From Clostridia bacterium (GTDB taxonomy: Bacteria > Bacillota_A > Clostridia > Christensenellales > Aristaeellaceae): a DNA stretch of 64,000 bases. Shown in pieces: positions 23,898-35,821 of the stretch (the stretch's first letter is position 1; every line of letters begins with the position of its first letter). The DNA lies in NCBI GenBank assembly GCA_017399225.1, contig JAFQEB010000041.1:1-64000 (forward strand), given 5' to 3'. A program made the position numbers and the translations under genes. The notes beneath the pieces were generated by a model. The model saw only the letters and a list, made by a program, of their open reading frames with translations. It had not been told where the DNA came from and did no database searches.

Positions 23898-25052
23898 TTA
23901 CAGCACCGGCTCGCCGTCAACGAAGACCTGCTGGGCACGGGCCTGGATATCATGGAGGGGATCGCCGGCGAAAACGGCGAAGTCCGCATCCTTGCCGACT
24001 TCCAGGGAGCCCACGCGATCCGCGATGCCCGCGACCTTCGCCGGATTGATGGTGATGGCGCGCCAGGCGGCATCCTCATCCAGACCCTCGCGCATGGCCA
24101 GACCGGCGCACAGGGGCAGGTAGTTCAGCGGGATGACCGGCGCATCGGTGATGATGCAGACCTCCAGACCAGCCTTGTTCAGGATGCCGGGGGTCTGGAA
24201 GGACTTCTCCTTCAACTCGAACTTGGTCTTGCTGCCGAAGCTGGGGCCGACCAGCACGGGCTTGCCGGCTTCCACCAGCTTGTCCACGATCAGGTGGCCT
24301 TCGGTCACATGGTCGAGGGTCACGTCCACGTCGAACTCCTTGCACACGCGCAGCACGGTCAGGATATCGTCGGCGCGGTGGGCGTGGGCCTTGAGGGGGA
24401 TCTCCTTGCGGATGACGGGCAGCATGGCCTCCATCTGGAAGTCAAAGGGCGCAGGCTTGCCTTCTGCCTTGGCGGCCTCGATGTCTGCGGCGTATTTCTT
24501 CGCCTTGGCCAGGGTTCCGCGCAGCAGTGCGGCTACGCCCATGCGGGTGATGGGCAGCTTCTTGCCCTGCTGGCCGTAGCAGCCCTTGGGGTTCTCGCCC
24601 ATGGCGATCTTCATGGCCACGGTGGGGTTGAGGATCATATCGTCCACATTGTCGCCGTGGAGCTTGATGGCGCAGAAGGTGCCGCCGATGACGTTGGCGC
24701 TGCCGGGGCCGGTGACAGCAGTGGTCACACCGCCGGCCAGGGCGTTATCGAAGGCCTCGTCATTGGGGTTGATGGCGTCGATGGCGCGCATTTCGGGGGT
24801 CACGGGATTGGACATCTCGTTGTAGTCAGCACCCTCCCAGCGGATGGCCTCCTCGTGCAGGCCGATGTGGGTGTGGGCGTCGATGAAGCCGGGGGTCACC
24901 AGGCAGCCCTTGGCGTCGTAGGTTTCGCAGCCGGCAGGGGCTTCCACGGTCTGGCCGATGGCGACGATCTTGCCGCCGTCGATGAGCATCTGGCCGTTGA
25001 GGATGTCAGGGGAGGTAATGGGCTTGAGGTGCGCGTTGATGATGTGCAGCAT
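23898..25052 (-). CDS. Imidazolonepropionase-like amidohydrolase
   Basis: 384 residues from the ATG after AAAGGAG (an ATG 18 bases upstream contains the ribosome site). Metal-binding motif DAHTHIGLHEEAIRWEG (H-x-H), later HAHRADDI and TLDHVTEGH, and a final Asp in IITDAPVIPL, as in the amidohydrolase superfamily. N- and C-terminal beta sandwiches frame the barrel (NGQMLIDGGKIVAIG and VGSLEVGKDADFAVFAGDPL). It hydrolyses an amide or cyclic imide; substrate unknown. It follows metA by 35 bases and may be in the same transcript. Confidence 0.85.
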   Translation of the reverse strand: MLHIINAHLKPITSPDILNGQMLIDGGKIVAIGQTVEAPAGCETYDAKGCLVTPGFIDAHTHIGLHEEAIRWEGADYNEMSNPVTPEMRAIDAINPNDEAFDNALAGGVTTAVTGPGSANVIGGTFCAIKLHGDNVDDMILNPTVAMKIAMGENPKGCYGQQGKKLPITRMGVAALLRGTLAKAKKYAADIEAAKAEGKPAPFDFQMEAMLPVIRKEIPLKAHAHRADDILTVLRVCKEFDVDVTLDHVTEGHLIVDKLVEAGKPVLVGPSFGSKTKFELKEKSFQTPGILNKAGLEVCIITDAPVIPLNYLPLCAGLAMREGLDEDAAWRAITINPAKVAGIADRVGSLEVGKDADFAVFAGDPLHDIQARAQQVFVDGEPVL

Positions 25053-25087
25053 GGGGATATCTCCTTTCATGAGGCAGCAAGCGCTGC

Positions 25088-26041
25088 TTAGCGGTACGGA
25101 TTCATGTGGTCGTCCATCAGTACCACGCCGACCTTTTTCAGGTCATAGGGCGTGGCCTGGTAGACGAAGTAGTTCAGCCAGTTGCAGTACAGCAGGTTCG
25201 CGCTGGAGCGCCAGGTACAAACGGGCTCCCGCGTGGGATCGTCATCGGGGAAGTAATTGCAGGGCACGTCCGGGTTGATGCCGGCCTTCACGTCCCGGGT
25301 ATACTCGCCCAGGAGCGTGTCCGCATCGTACTCGCTGTGACCGGTGATGAAGATCTGCCGGCCACCGTGGGTGGAGATGGCGTATACGCCCGCCTCGTCC
25401 GACTCAGCCAGCACCTTCAGCTCCGGACGGGCGAGGATATCCTCCTTTTCAACGGTGGTGTAGCGGGACTGCGGTACCATGAAGGTATCGTCAAAGCCGC
25501 GGAAGAGGATCGAATTCTTGTGCACCACCCGGTGCCGGTATACGCCGGAGAGCTTCCTGGGCAGGGACTTCTTGGGCACGCCCCAGTGATAATACAACCC
25601 GGCCTGCGCGCCCCAGCAGATGTGGAAGGTGGAGGTCACATGGGTCTTCGTCCATTCGAAGATCTCGCACAGCTCCTCCCAGTAGTCCACCTCCTCGAAG
25701 GGCAGCTGCTCCACCGGTGCGCCGGTGATGACCATGCCGTCGTAGGTGTTGTCTTTTACCTGGTCGAAGGTCTTGTAGAAGGCCAGCATGTGCTCGGCGG
25801 AGGTGTTCTTACTCACATGGGAGGACACCATCAGCAGATCCATTTCCACCTGCAGGGGGGTATTGCCCAGCAGGCGGGCGAGCTGGGTCTCGGTGGCGAT
25901 CTTGGTGGGCATCAGGTTCAGCAGCAGTATTTTGAGCGGGCGGATGTCCTGAGTGACGGCACGATCAGCCGCCATGACGAAGATATTCTCGCCCCGCAGC
26001 TTGGCGGTGGCGGGCAAATCGTTGGGAATCTTGATCGGCAA
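25088..26041 (-). CDS. metA: Homoserine O-acetyltransferase, MetA family
   Basis: 317 residues from a TTG start preceded by AAAGGGG. This start gives [10 protein letters not shown] as the N-terminus and puts the residues in canonical numbering: catalytic Cys142 in [10 protein letters not shown], and Glu111 in [14 protein letters not shown]. His and Glu of the catalytic set are in ITGHSEYD. Glu at 111, instead of Gly in the E. coli enzyme, marks relatives that use acetyl-CoA rather than succinyl-CoA. It makes O-acetylhomoserine for methionine synthesis, next to metH. An upstream ATG (26065) is open but lacks a ribosome site. Confidence 0.93.
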   Translation of the reverse strand: MPIKIPNDLPATAKLRGENIFVMAADRAVTQDIRPLKILLLNLMPTKIATETQLARLLGNTPLQVEMDLLMVSSHVSKNTSAEHMLAFYKTFDQVKDNTYDGMVITGAPVEQLPFEEVDYWEELCEIFEWTKTHVTSTFHICWGAQAGLYYHWGVPKKSLPRKLSGVYRHRVVHKNSILFRGFDDTFMVPQSRYTTVEKEDILARPELKVLAESDEAGVYAISTHGGRQIFITGHSEYDADTLLGEYTRDVKAGINPDVPCNYFPDDDPTREPVCTWRSSANLLYCNWLNYFVYQATPYDLKKVGVVLMDDHMNPYR

Positions 26042-26077
26042 GGTCTTTGGCCCCTTTCGCAACAATCATTCGGTTCC

Positions 26078-26145
26078 AAAAGGCTCTCCCTCCGGCCCGG
26101 AGCCCGGGTGGCAGAGAGCTGTCCGCGCCAGCGGACTGAGAGGGC
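26078..26145. repeat. Dispersed hairpin repeat between metH and metA
   Basis: AAAGGCTCTCCCTCCGGCCC, then GCAGAGAGCTGTCCGCG and CCAGCGGACTGAGAGGG. It pairs into stacked hairpins and shares its plan with 22951-23008. It is not an S-box: the conserved SAM-riboswitch core was not found. Confidence 0.55.
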
Positions 26146-28486
<2,341 letters not shown>

Positions 28487-28497
<11 letters not shown>

Positions 28498-29152
28498 AGG
28501 TCTTTCCTGCCTTTCGTATCATACAGGTATCCCGCATGGAGCAGTGGGCGCAGCCGCGGATGCGGGCCATCTGCGGCTCGTCCGCCACGCCGATGAGGGC
28601 GGTGACGCTTTTCTGCGGGTTCATCAGATGGGTGTCGGTCTCATATACGCCCAGCCTGCGGGCGGCGTCGGCGGCCTCCAGCAGCCGGGGCTGCAGCGCC
28701 AGCGACAGGTCGCCGTAGCCGGGGGAGAAGCGATCCGTCAGGTGCTTCCCGGGGAGGTGCGCGGCGATCTCCCTTTCTGCCGCATCGCATGCAGCTTCCA
28801 CGAAGGAACTGCCCAGTGCATCCAGCATCACGGCGCGCTGCATATCCCGCGCCTGCTCCTGCCGCAGCCATGCGTCGAAGGTCAGGCCCAGCGTGCACAC
28901 AAGGATAACGCATTTCTCGCTGCCGCCGAGCATGGTACGGGCGCTTTTGCCGGGGAGGGGCAGCGGGACGGGCCCCACGCCGATGATGGGCTGATCTCCC
29001 TCGTGGGCCAGCGGAAAAGCCCGCCATACCCAGCGGGGCATGCAGCGGCTGCACAGCTCCTCCGCCAGGGACGTCATCCGGGTGCGAAGCTCGCCCTGCG
29101 GATCGCTGCGTACGCCGAGGTAGCGCATCGCTTCATCGATGTCAGGCCGCAT
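28487..29152 (-). CDS. Stand-alone methionine synthase activation-domain-like protein
   Basis: 221 residues from the ATG after GGAGGGG. The conserved SAM-binding segment is DRFSPGYGDLSLALQPRL, with a Cys-rich end CAHCSMRDTCMIR. This domain type drives reductive methylation of oxidised cob(II)alamin in MetH, using SAM and a flavodoxin-like donor. The gene ends 11 bases inside metH, so the two are translationally coupled and together rebuild the full-length enzyme found in other bacteria. Confidence 0.88.
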
Positions 29153-29243
29153 CCGCACCCCTCCTTTGAACGTTGCTTCCATTATACATGCTCGGCGCGG
29201 AAAAGTACAGCGCTGCGCTGTTCTAAATCCAGTACAGAGCAAC

Positions 29244-29264
29244 AAAAAAGAGGCCGAAGCCTCT
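29244..29264 (-). terminator. Terminator of the nucleotidyltransferase gene
   Basis: AGAGGC, loop TTCG, GCCTCT, then TTTTTTG on the minus strand, immediately after the stop at 29268. Confidence 0.8.
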
Positions 29265-29267
29265 ATG

Positions 29268-30044
29268 TCAGCAGGGTAAATTCAGGCCTTTTGCCGCCAA
29301 CGCCCGGCGGAGCACCCCGGCGAAGGCCTGTATGGCAGAGGTGAGGGCTTCAGCCTGAGCAAGGATCGCCTCATCGGCAATGAGCGCGGGCGTCTGCCGT
29401 ACCCGCAGCGCCAGGCGCAGGGCGTCCGCATCCGGGCACAGGCCCTGGGCAAGGGCCCAGGTTCCGGCCTCGGTTTTGCTGGCCACGGCATCGTAGCGGA
29501 GGGTGTACAGCCCCCGGGCAATATCCAGCAGCCAGCCGAAGGCGTACAGGCTCCTGCTGCCGTGCCCGTGCTCCACGATGGTCGACAGGTGCCGGGCGAC
29601 GTCCGCATACATCTCCTGCGGGGTTGGTATTGGGATGGTTTGCCGGACGTCTGCGCCGTGGAGCAGCTGTCCGATGCGGTGCAGCTCCCAGCGGCTGAAG
29701 CTGTCAAAGTGATGGCGATCCGTGATGCGCTGCCCGCTGGTTCCCCAGTACACAACGGTTGTGGGGGTGCGTTTCAGGAATGCTTCCAGATCCAGCATCC
29801 CGCCCTCAAAGGCCCGAAAACAGGGGACGCCGGGGTGCTGTAATGGGAGAGATTGACGAAGCCCCACCAGCCTTTCGGCCTGTGCTTGTGTGATCCTGCT
29901 GCCTGTAAGCACCAGCAGATCGATATCGCTCCAGCCCTCGCGGTAGTCGTCCATGGCCGCAGATCCATACAGGTATATGGTGGGCAGGCTGTCCCGGAGG
30001 ATCTCCGCGATGGCCTGCGTCATGATAGCAATGGCTTTCTGCAC
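29268..30044 (-). CDS. Aminoglycoside-type nucleotidyltransferase
   Basis: 258 residues from a GTG preceded by GGAGG; ATG 30023 and TTG 30059 are alternatives. The nucleotidyltransferase motif is YLYGSAAMDDYREGWSDIDL (G-S-x9-D-x-D). The C-terminal helical domain (FGWLLDIARGLYTLRYDAV) is like AadA/ANT(9) enzymes. It may adenylylate a drug or an unknown small molecule; clinical resistance cannot be inferred from sequence. It starts inside or just after the upstream TraX-like gene. Confidence 0.8.
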   Translation of the reverse strand: MQKAIAIMTQAIAEILRDSLPTIYLYGSAAMDDYREGWSDIDLLVLTGSRITQAQAERLVGLRQSLPLQHPGVPCFRAFEGGMLDLEAFLKRTPTTVVYWGTSGQRITDRHHFDSFSRWELHRIGQLLHGADVRQTIPIPTPQEMYADVARHLSTIVEHGHGSRSLYAFGWLLDIARGLYTLRYDAVASKTEAGTWALAQGLCPDADALRLALRVRQTPALIADEAILAQAEALTSAIQAFAGVLRRALAAKGLNLPC

Positions 30045-30055
30045 GGCTGCCTCCG

Positions 30056-31018
30056 TCAAAACGGATTCAGGTTGGAAACAAACTCCAGCACGGGGGCGCA
30101 CAGCTCCAGCACGAATGTACACAGCGCTGTCCATGCGTTGGTCAGGTGCTCCCAGTGGATCTGCTTGCCCATCAGCGCCTCCAGGCCGATGAGCAGCGCC
30201 AGGTGCAGGGGATAAATGCTGTAGCTCAGCCAGGCGGGCATACGGAGGACGGGCATACGGGTGCGCAGCGTCAGGTGAGCGGCAGCGCCGTTCGTGCGCA
30301 GGAAGGTCGGCACGGGGATGCGTACCTCGTCCGGCCAGATCATGAGCGGCAGGGCGAGGATCGCCAGGGACTGCAGGCGCAGCCAGGGCGTGATCATTTC
30401 CCGGATGGGCAGAGAGGTCAGGGGCGCGAGGGAAATGCCAAAGACTTCGTTGATGCTCATGCCGCTGCCCCAGTACAGGCAGAAGGCGATCATCACCGCC
30501 GCGATGCCCTTGCGGCTGTCCCGGACGGCGTAGAGCAGAAGCATCAGCAGCACGCCCTTCCAGCCGTAGCTGGCGCTGCCGCAGTTGAGCAGCACAGCCA
30601 GGGCCATGGCCAGCACCGGCGCCCAGAGGTGGCTCAGCCAGCGCTTCTTCTGCATCCCCCAGATGCCGATGAGCCCCAGCAGCAGGGTGAGGAAAATGTT
30701 GGGGACGTTCCAGGGATGGTGCAGCGCCACCATGAAAAGTGGCTGGGAGACAAGGCCCACCAGCGCCAGGCGGAGCATGTAACGGGGCATGGAGCGGGTG
30801 CGGCTTGCGCCCACCACCATGCACCAGCAGTACAGCGGAAAGGCCAGGCGGCCGATGAGCCGAAGCTCCTCCACGCCGGGGAAGCACATCTTGCCTGCGT
30901 GGTCGCAGAACATAAAGACCAGCGCCAGGAGCTTCAGCAGCCCTGTGGAGGTGTTGCCGGCCAGCCCGGCGGCCTCAGGGCTGCGGGCGGGAACCGGTCT
31001 TCTCAGCGTATCGCTCAT
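30056..31018 (-). CDS. TraX-family multi-pass membrane protein
   Basis: 320 residues with about eight membrane spans. TraX marks: LLKLLALVFMFCDHAGKMCF near the start and LRLIGRLAFPLYCWCMVVGA with the R-x-I-G-R-x-A-F-P pattern. TraX N-acetylates pilin in the F plasmid, but chromosomal clostridial relatives have unknown substrates and no conjugation genes are seen here. It overlaps the nucleotidyltransferase region at its end. Confidence 0.82.
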   Translation of the reverse strand: MSDTLRRPVPARSPEAAGLAGNTSTGLLKLLALVFMFCDHAGKMCFPGVEELRLIGRLAFPLYCWCMVVGASRTRSMPRYMLRLALVGLVSQPLFMVALHHPWNVPNIFLTLLLGLIGIWGMQKKRWLSHLWAPVLAMALAVLLNCGSASYGWKGVLLMLLLYAVRDSRKGIAAVMIAFCLYWGSGMSINEVFGISLAPLTSLPIREMITPWLRLQSLAILALPLMIWPDEVRIPVPTFLRTNGAAAHLTLRTRMPVLRMPAWLSYSIYPLHLALLIGLEALMGKQIHWEHLTNAWTALCTFVLELCAPVLEFVSNLNPF

Positions 31019-31079
31019 GAATAACTTCCTTTCAAAACGGCTTACTGACAGTATAGCGCAGAAATACCATCAAATCAAG

Positions 31080-31115
31080 CCGCCCGTGCGCTGCAGTATC
31101 TCAGCGGACGGGCGG
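31080..31115. terminator. Terminator downstream of the LRR protein
   Basis: CCGCCCGT/ACGGGCGG stem with a 20-base loop, 9 bases from the LRR stop. The T-run (TTTT) is on the plus strand side, so minus-strand termination would rely on the stem. Confidence 0.5.
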
Positions 31116-31123
31116 TTTTGCGA

Positions 31124-33730
31124 TCACTCCCAGCCGGGGATGTATTCCAGTTCGCAGGTATACGCCAGCACGTCCTCAAGGGGCTCGCCGGTGCGGGCGG
31201 CATACTCCTCAGCGGTCTCGATGTGGGTGGCCGGGCTCATGACGATGACCTCCGCCCCCAGGCCATCCAGGCCGAAAGCGCCGTACTGGATCAGCTCCAC
31301 GCCGGCGGGCACGACAATGGGCGCATCCACCAATACGCTCTGAAAGGCAAGCGTCTCCAGGGTTTTCAGGCTGGCGGGCAGCGTCACGGAGGCATAGCAG
31401 AAATCGTAGACGCCATGCTGACCGATGACCTCCACGCCCTCGGGGATGACCAGCGGAAGATCAAAATCCTCGCCCCAGGCATACAGGGCGTATGCGCCGT
31501 AGCGCCGCACCGCCGGCAGCGCCTGCCCGATGGAAGACGGCGCGGCGTACAGCAGCGTGCCGGTGCGCGTGTCGATCAGGAATCCGTTCTCGCTCACGAA
31601 ATGCGGGTTGCCGGCAGCCACCGTGATTTCGCCCTCGAAGTGGAAGAAAGCCCCCTCAGGAATCTCGCTCAGCGAGGCCGGGAGGTGCACGGCGTCAATA
31701 TCGTGGGCGCAGTGGAAGGCCTCCGCGTCCAGGAAGCGCAGCCCCTCTGGCAGGGTGATGCGGGCGACGCTGCCGTCCAACTTGGCGTCCATGGTGGAGA
31801 AGGCATAGGCGTCCATGCCCACCACCGGCAGGCCGCCGAGGGTCTCCGGCACGACGATCCCCTCCGACACGTCGTCGCCCCAGAGGAAGCCGGTGATCAC
31901 CGCGCCCTCCTCCGTGACGGCGTATTCCCAGCCGCTCTCGATGCAGACCGCGTTTTCCTCCGGCGATGGAACGGCGCGCGTGTATTCGATCTCCCAGTCG
32001 TCCTCCAGCACCCAGACCTCCCCGGTGCGCCGGAAGTACTCCTCCGCCGTCTCCACGCGGGTATTCTCGCCCAGAATGATGATCTCCGCGTCCATGGGGG
32101 ACGTCAGGCCAAACGCGCCGTACTCCACCACTTCCACCCCGGCAGGGACGACGATGCGCCCGCTGGTGACGGTCATGGATTCAAAGGCGCCGGTCTCGAT
32201 CACCCGCAGGCTCTCCGGCAGGGTCACGGAGCGCACCCGCGTGTCGTAGAATGCAGCGCCACTCAGTTCCTCGACGCCCTCGGGCAACACCAGGTCAGCC
32301 GGCAATTGCTGGTTGTCCAGCGCGCGGGAACCGATGCGCTTCACCGCCGGAATCGCGCCGTCCGGGGCCGAAGCGGCGGCGTACAGCAGCGTCCCTGTCC
32401 GCGTGTCGATCAGGAAGCCGTCCTTGCAGGTGAAGTGCGGATTGCCCTCCGCCACCACGATATCGCCGCCGAAGTACCAGCTGCCGTTCTCGCCGATGCT
32501 CTCCAGCGAGGTCGGCAGATGCACCTCGCGCACGTTCCGGCAGGCGTAGAACGCATCGCTGCTCAGGTGCTGTAACCCCTCCGGCAGCCGGATGCAGGTG
32601 CCCTCCGGGGGCCATTGAACGTCAGGCGATGGGTGGTAGAAGGCGAAGTCCTCGATGCCGATCACTGGCTGACTGCCCAGGGTGTCCGGCACGACGATCT
32701 CCGCCGGAACGACCTCGTCCCAGAAGTAGTCGGTGATCATGGCACCATTTTCGGTCAGCGCATAGCCGTAATTGCCCTCGACGTGCTCTGTGCCGCGCTC
32801 GCGGGCATCCAGCTCCCGCTCCGTCTCCACATGGGTGTTGTCGCCCAGCAGCACCAGCTCCACCTCCGGGTCGAAGGCGTCCGCCGCCACAAAGGTGCAG
32901 CTCGCGGGGATCTCCACGCGGGTCAGCGGGCACAGGTAGAACGCCCAGCTCTCGATGCGCTCCACGCCCTCCGGGATGGTGATCTCCGTGAAGAAGTTGC
33001 AGCTGAAGGCGAGGTCCTCGATGGCCGTCAGCCCGGCGGGCAGGGTGATCTCCGTCAGTCCGGCGCAGTTGAACGCGGCCACGCCGATTTCCGTCACCCC
33101 GGCGGGAATGTCGATGTGGGTCAGGTACGCCCAGTCGTTAAACACGTTGCAGCCGATGGCGGTCAGCGTGTCCGGCAGCACGGGCTCCATCACGTTGTAG
33201 TTGTACAGGCACATATCGCCCAGGCGCTTCACGGCGGGCAGGGGATTGTTCTGCCCGGAGGGCGCAACGTACAAAAGCGTGCTTGTCCGCTGATCGATCA
33301 GGAAGCCATCCTCGCAGGTGAAATACGGGTTGCCCGGGTGCACGGTGATCTCTGCGTCACCCCAGCACAGGCTGCCCTCCTCAATGTGGCTGAGGCTTGC
33401 GGGCAGCACGATCTCGGTGATGGCATTCGTCTCGCCAAACGCATTGCCGAAATCCGTTACGCCCTCGGGGACGATCACCCGCACCGGGCCATTGGTGCGC
33501 GCGGTGAAATACACGTAGCTATACCCGGTGATGGGCTGCCCGCCGATCTCCGTCGGCAGGGTGATCTCCTCCGGCAGGGGCTCGGCGTTGATGCAGTGCT
33601 CCAATATGACCTCGTTGCCGGTCACGGAATAGGCATAGTCGCCCTCAATAAAGTACTGCGGCGCGTCCTCCGCCAGCGCTCCGGCAATGCACAGCAGCAA
33701 CGCCAGCAGGGCCATCATCAGCTTTTTCAC
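31124..33730 (-). CDS. Secreted BspA-type leucine-rich-repeat protein
   Basis: 868 residues with a signal peptide (about 1-20, MKKLMMALLALLLCIAGALA). Three tandem modules of about 280 residues each open with a similar line (GDYAYSVTGNEVILEHC, NYGYALTENGAMITDYFW, WEYAVTEEGAVITGFLW) and contain LRR_5/BspA-like units such as LTEITLPAGLTAIEDLAF and VTEIGVAAFNCAGL. Each module has an I-D-T/Q-R-T-x-T-L-L-Y-x-A motif. No sortase signal or wall-binding domain is visible. Likely an extracellular adhesion or ligand-binding protein. A 163-base gap separates it from the divergent SH3 protein gene. Confidence 0.88.
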   Translation of the reverse strand: MKKLMMALLALLLCIAGALAEDAPQYFIEGDYAYSVTGNEVILEHCINAEPLPEEITLPTEIGGQPITGYSYVYFTARTNGPVRVIVPEGVTDFGNAFGETNAITEIVLPASLSHIEEGSLCWGDAEITVHPGNPYFTCEDGFLIDQRTSTLLYVAPSGQNNPLPAVKRLGDMCLYNYNVMEPVLPDTLTAIGCNVFNDWAYLTHIDIPAGVTEIGVAAFNCAGLTEITLPAGLTAIEDLAFSCNFFTEITIPEGVERIESWAFYLCPLTRVEIPASCTFVAADAFDPEVELVLLGDNTHVETERELDARERGTEHVEGNYGYALTENGAMITDYFWDEVVPAEIVVPDTLGSQPVIGIEDFAFYHPSPDVQWPPEGTCIRLPEGLQHLSSDAFYACRNVREVHLPTSLESIGENGSWYFGGDIVVAEGNPHFTCKDGFLIDTRTGTLLYAAASAPDGAIPAVKRIGSRALDNQQLPADLVLPEGVEELSGAAFYDTRVRSVTLPESLRVIETGAFESMTVTSGRIVVPAGVEVVEYGAFGLTSPMDAEIIILGENTRVETAEEYFRRTGEVWVLEDDWEIEYTRAVPSPEENAVCIESGWEYAVTEEGAVITGFLWGDDVSEGIVVPETLGGLPVVGMDAYAFSTMDAKLDGSVARITLPEGLRFLDAEAFHCAHDIDAVHLPASLSEIPEGAFFHFEGEITVAAGNPHFVSENGFLIDTRTGTLLYAAPSSIGQALPAVRRYGAYALYAWGEDFDLPLVIPEGVEVIGQHGVYDFCYASVTLPASLKTLETLAFQSVLVDAPIVVPAGVELIQYGAFGLDGLGAEVIVMSPATHIETAEEYAARTGEPLEDVLAYTCELEYIPGWE

Positions 33731-33832
33731 AGGATTCCCACCTTTCGTGTGCTTTTCACCTATACAGACGCGGCGTAAACGGAAAACATTCCCGATTTTG
33801 TTTGAAAACTTTGTAAATAATCGCGTTAAATA

Positions 33833-33861
33833 TTGACAAAAGCGGACGAATGTATTACGAT
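33833..33861 (+). promoter_or_regulatory. Promoter of the SH3-domain protein
   Basis: TTGACA, 17-base spacer, TACGAT, about 30 bases before the start codon. Confidence 0.65.
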
Positions 33862-33893
33862 TGTGTTATGAATGCGTATGAGGTGAGCTTGCT

Positions 33894-34598
33894 ATGAAGC
33901 GTCTGCTGCTGATTTTGTTCCTGCTGCTTCTGCCCTGTGCCGCGCTGGCAGAGGAAGTGCCCTACACCCTGACCGCTACTGTCGCGGCAGAGCAATCCGC
34001 CCTGCGGGCCCTGCCCATCGAGGAGGCCGAAACTGTCCTGCCCCTGGAAAAGGGCGAGGCACTGACCATCACCGTTCTGGGCACCAGCTACTGCGAAGCC
34101 GCGGTGGGGGAGACGGCGGGCTACATCGCCACGGCGGATATCGCCTTTGACGTCTTCGGCGGCGAGCCGACCCGCCTGGGCGTGATCGACGTGTCGCCCA
34201 CCAACCAGTACCACGGCCGCATCACCCTGCGCACCGAGGCGTCCACCAAGTCGAAGGCCATCCGCAAGCTGGAGAAGGGCTGCATCGTCCTGGTGCTGGA
34301 GCAGACGGGGGACATGACCCATGTCGTCCTCCCGGATACGGAGGGCTACGTCACCACCAAGCATCTGGACAGCATCGAACCGGCAAAGAGCTGGCGCATC
34401 GCCTATGTGGATCCCGGTGTGAACGCCTGGCTGCGCCTGGATAGCCGCTACGGCAAGAACTGGATGATCTGCCGCCTGGAGCCGGGCACGCCGATCCAGT
34501 TCATTGACAATCCCAACGGCTGGGCAAAGGTTGAGGTCGCAGGCTACCGGGGCCGTATGCTAGCACACAACCTGGGCTTTGAAGCACCGGAGGAGTAA
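33894..34598 (+). CDS. Secreted protein with three SH3-like domains
   Basis: 234 residues; signal peptide (LLLILFLLLLPCAALA). Three bacterial SH3-like repeats follow: one around residues 25-80, one opening ITLRTEASTKSKAIRKLEKG, and a last one opening WLRLDSRYGKNWMICRLEPG. Such domains bind peptidoglycan or other wall ligands. No catalytic domain is attached. The ribosome site (GAGGTG) is close to the ATG. Confidence 0.85.
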   Translation: MKRLLLILFLLLLPCAALAEEVPYTLTATVAAEQSALRALPIEEAETVLPLEKGEALTITVLGTSYCEAAVGETAGYIATADIAFDVFGGEPTRLGVIDVSPTNQYHGRITLRTEASTKSKAIRKLEKGCIVLVLEQTGDMTHVVLPDTEGYVTTKHLDSIEPAKSWRIAYVDPGVNAWLRLDSRYGKNWMICRLEPGTPIQFIDNPNGWAKVEVAGYRGRMLAHNLGFEAPEE

Positions 34599-34649
34599 AA
34601 CGGGACAGCCGACTTTTTCCTGCGTGAAAAATGTATGACGGAACAGAAC

Positions 34650-34677
34650 GAGCCTCCCGCAGAAATGCGGGAGGCTC
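34650..34677. terminator. Bidirectional terminator
   Basis: GAGCCTCCCGCA, loop GAAA, TGCGGGAGGCTC between convergent genes. On the minus strand it is followed by GTTCTGTT. Confidence 0.8.
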
Positions 34678-34714
34678 GCTTGGCTGCAGGGAGATGATGA
34701 TCGTCTCTGTCAGC

Positions 34715-35821
34715 TTATCCGTTTCCATCCAAGGTCGTATCATACTCAAGATACTCGACGGTGCCATCCAGCACATTCACGGTGATCCTGTACTCGCCGT
34801 CGCCCTCCTGCCAGCCGTCATCGCTCCAGCTCTCGAAGGTCATATTGAACGTCGGATGTTGATCGGCGCCAACGGTGCTGTAATAAGCAATGGAGTAACC
34901 ATCGTCATCAAAGTCCAGCCGCTGCTGCTGTTCCGGATTCAAGCGATACGCGGCGATGATTCCTTGCCGCCCCAGCTCGATCAGTTCGTCTCTGGTGAAT
35001 CTGGACTGTGCTTCAATTTCCTTGCCGGCCTCGGAGACGTCCTGCTGATACTGTGCGATCTGGGCTTCTACCTGTTGATCGAATACAGGGAATTCGTGAT
35101 CGGAAGCATCATCCGGGGCCGGTTTCATGCCTTCATAGAGATCGACCTCTTCACCGCACGCCTTTCTTTGGAATCTGCTTGTGTCGTGAGTCACGCTGGT
35201 AATGCGCAACATTTCGCCAAGCTGTTCAGCGCCCCAGGCTTCCGCCTCGAAACCGCCCTCTGTGCTCATGCCGTCAAGGGACCAGGTCGTGCTTTCGACC
35301 TGTCCCTTTGTGACGGATACCCTGTAGACGCCCAGCTTCGATGCCAGCGCTTCTTCAAAACGGGGTTCATAATAAACAGTGAGATGCTCTTCATCATTGC
35401 CGCGGGAATAATGTTCAAAGAATCCGAGCATGGAAGGCGTAAGCTCATACTTTTCTTCCAATGCCTGATTGGCAACGGTATAGGCATTGACCTTAGGGGA
35501 TAACAACACGTTGATGACGGTATACGCCAGTGCCGTGAAAGAGATCAGCATCAGTACGATCGTGAATATCAATCCGAGCGGTAGCTTTTTAAGCCTGAAA
35601 CAACGATCCTTGTTCATTTTGTTCCCACCTGTCTCGCTTTCAAATAATGGATTGCGCTGACCGGATGCTGTCTGCAGTCCGGAAAGCGGCATGTTCAGCG
35701 ATTCCTGATGCGCGACGTTCAAGACGCGCTGGGCCAGGTAGGGATTAGCTTCTACGCCATGCTTGGCACAATACTGATCCACGGTATTGTGAACCTGCGT
35801 ACGAATCTTTTGCTCATTCAT
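34715..35821 (-). CDS. Single-pass membrane protein, probable anti-sigma partner
   Basis: 368 residues from the ATG after AAAAGGAGG; it overlaps the sigma-factor gene by 8 bases. A cytoplasmic N-terminus (about 80 residues) precedes one membrane span (LGLIFTIVLMLISFTALAYTV) and a large extracytoplasmic domain with an acidic C-terminus. Gene order and topology fit an anti-sigma factor holding the ECF sigma at the membrane. No zinc-binding ZAS motif (H-x3-C-x2-C) is present, so the assignment is contextual. Confidence 0.7.
   Translation of the reverse strand: MNEQKIRTQVHNTVDQYCAKHGVEANPYLAQRVLNVAHQESLNMPLSGLQTASGQRNPLFESETGGNKMNKDRCFRLKKLPLGLIFTIVLMLISFTALAYTVINVLLSPKVNAYTVANQALEEKYELTPSMLGFFEHYSRGNDEEHLTVYYEPRFEEALASKLGVYRVSVTKGQVESTTWSLDGMSTEGGFEAEAWGAEQLGEMLRITSVTHDTSRFQRKACGEEVDLYEGMKPAPDDASDHEFPVFDQQVEAQIAQYQQDVSEAGKEIEAQSRFTRDELIELGRQGIIAAYRLNPEQQQRLDFDDDGYSIAYYSTVGADQHPTFNMTFESWSDDGWQEGDGEYRITVNVLDGTVEYLEYDTTLDGNG

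Noticed and set aside
26042..26145. SAM riboswitch upstream of metA
   Set aside because: Stacked hairpins are present but none of the S-box core elements; the sequence matches the dispersed intergenic repeat at 22951 instead.
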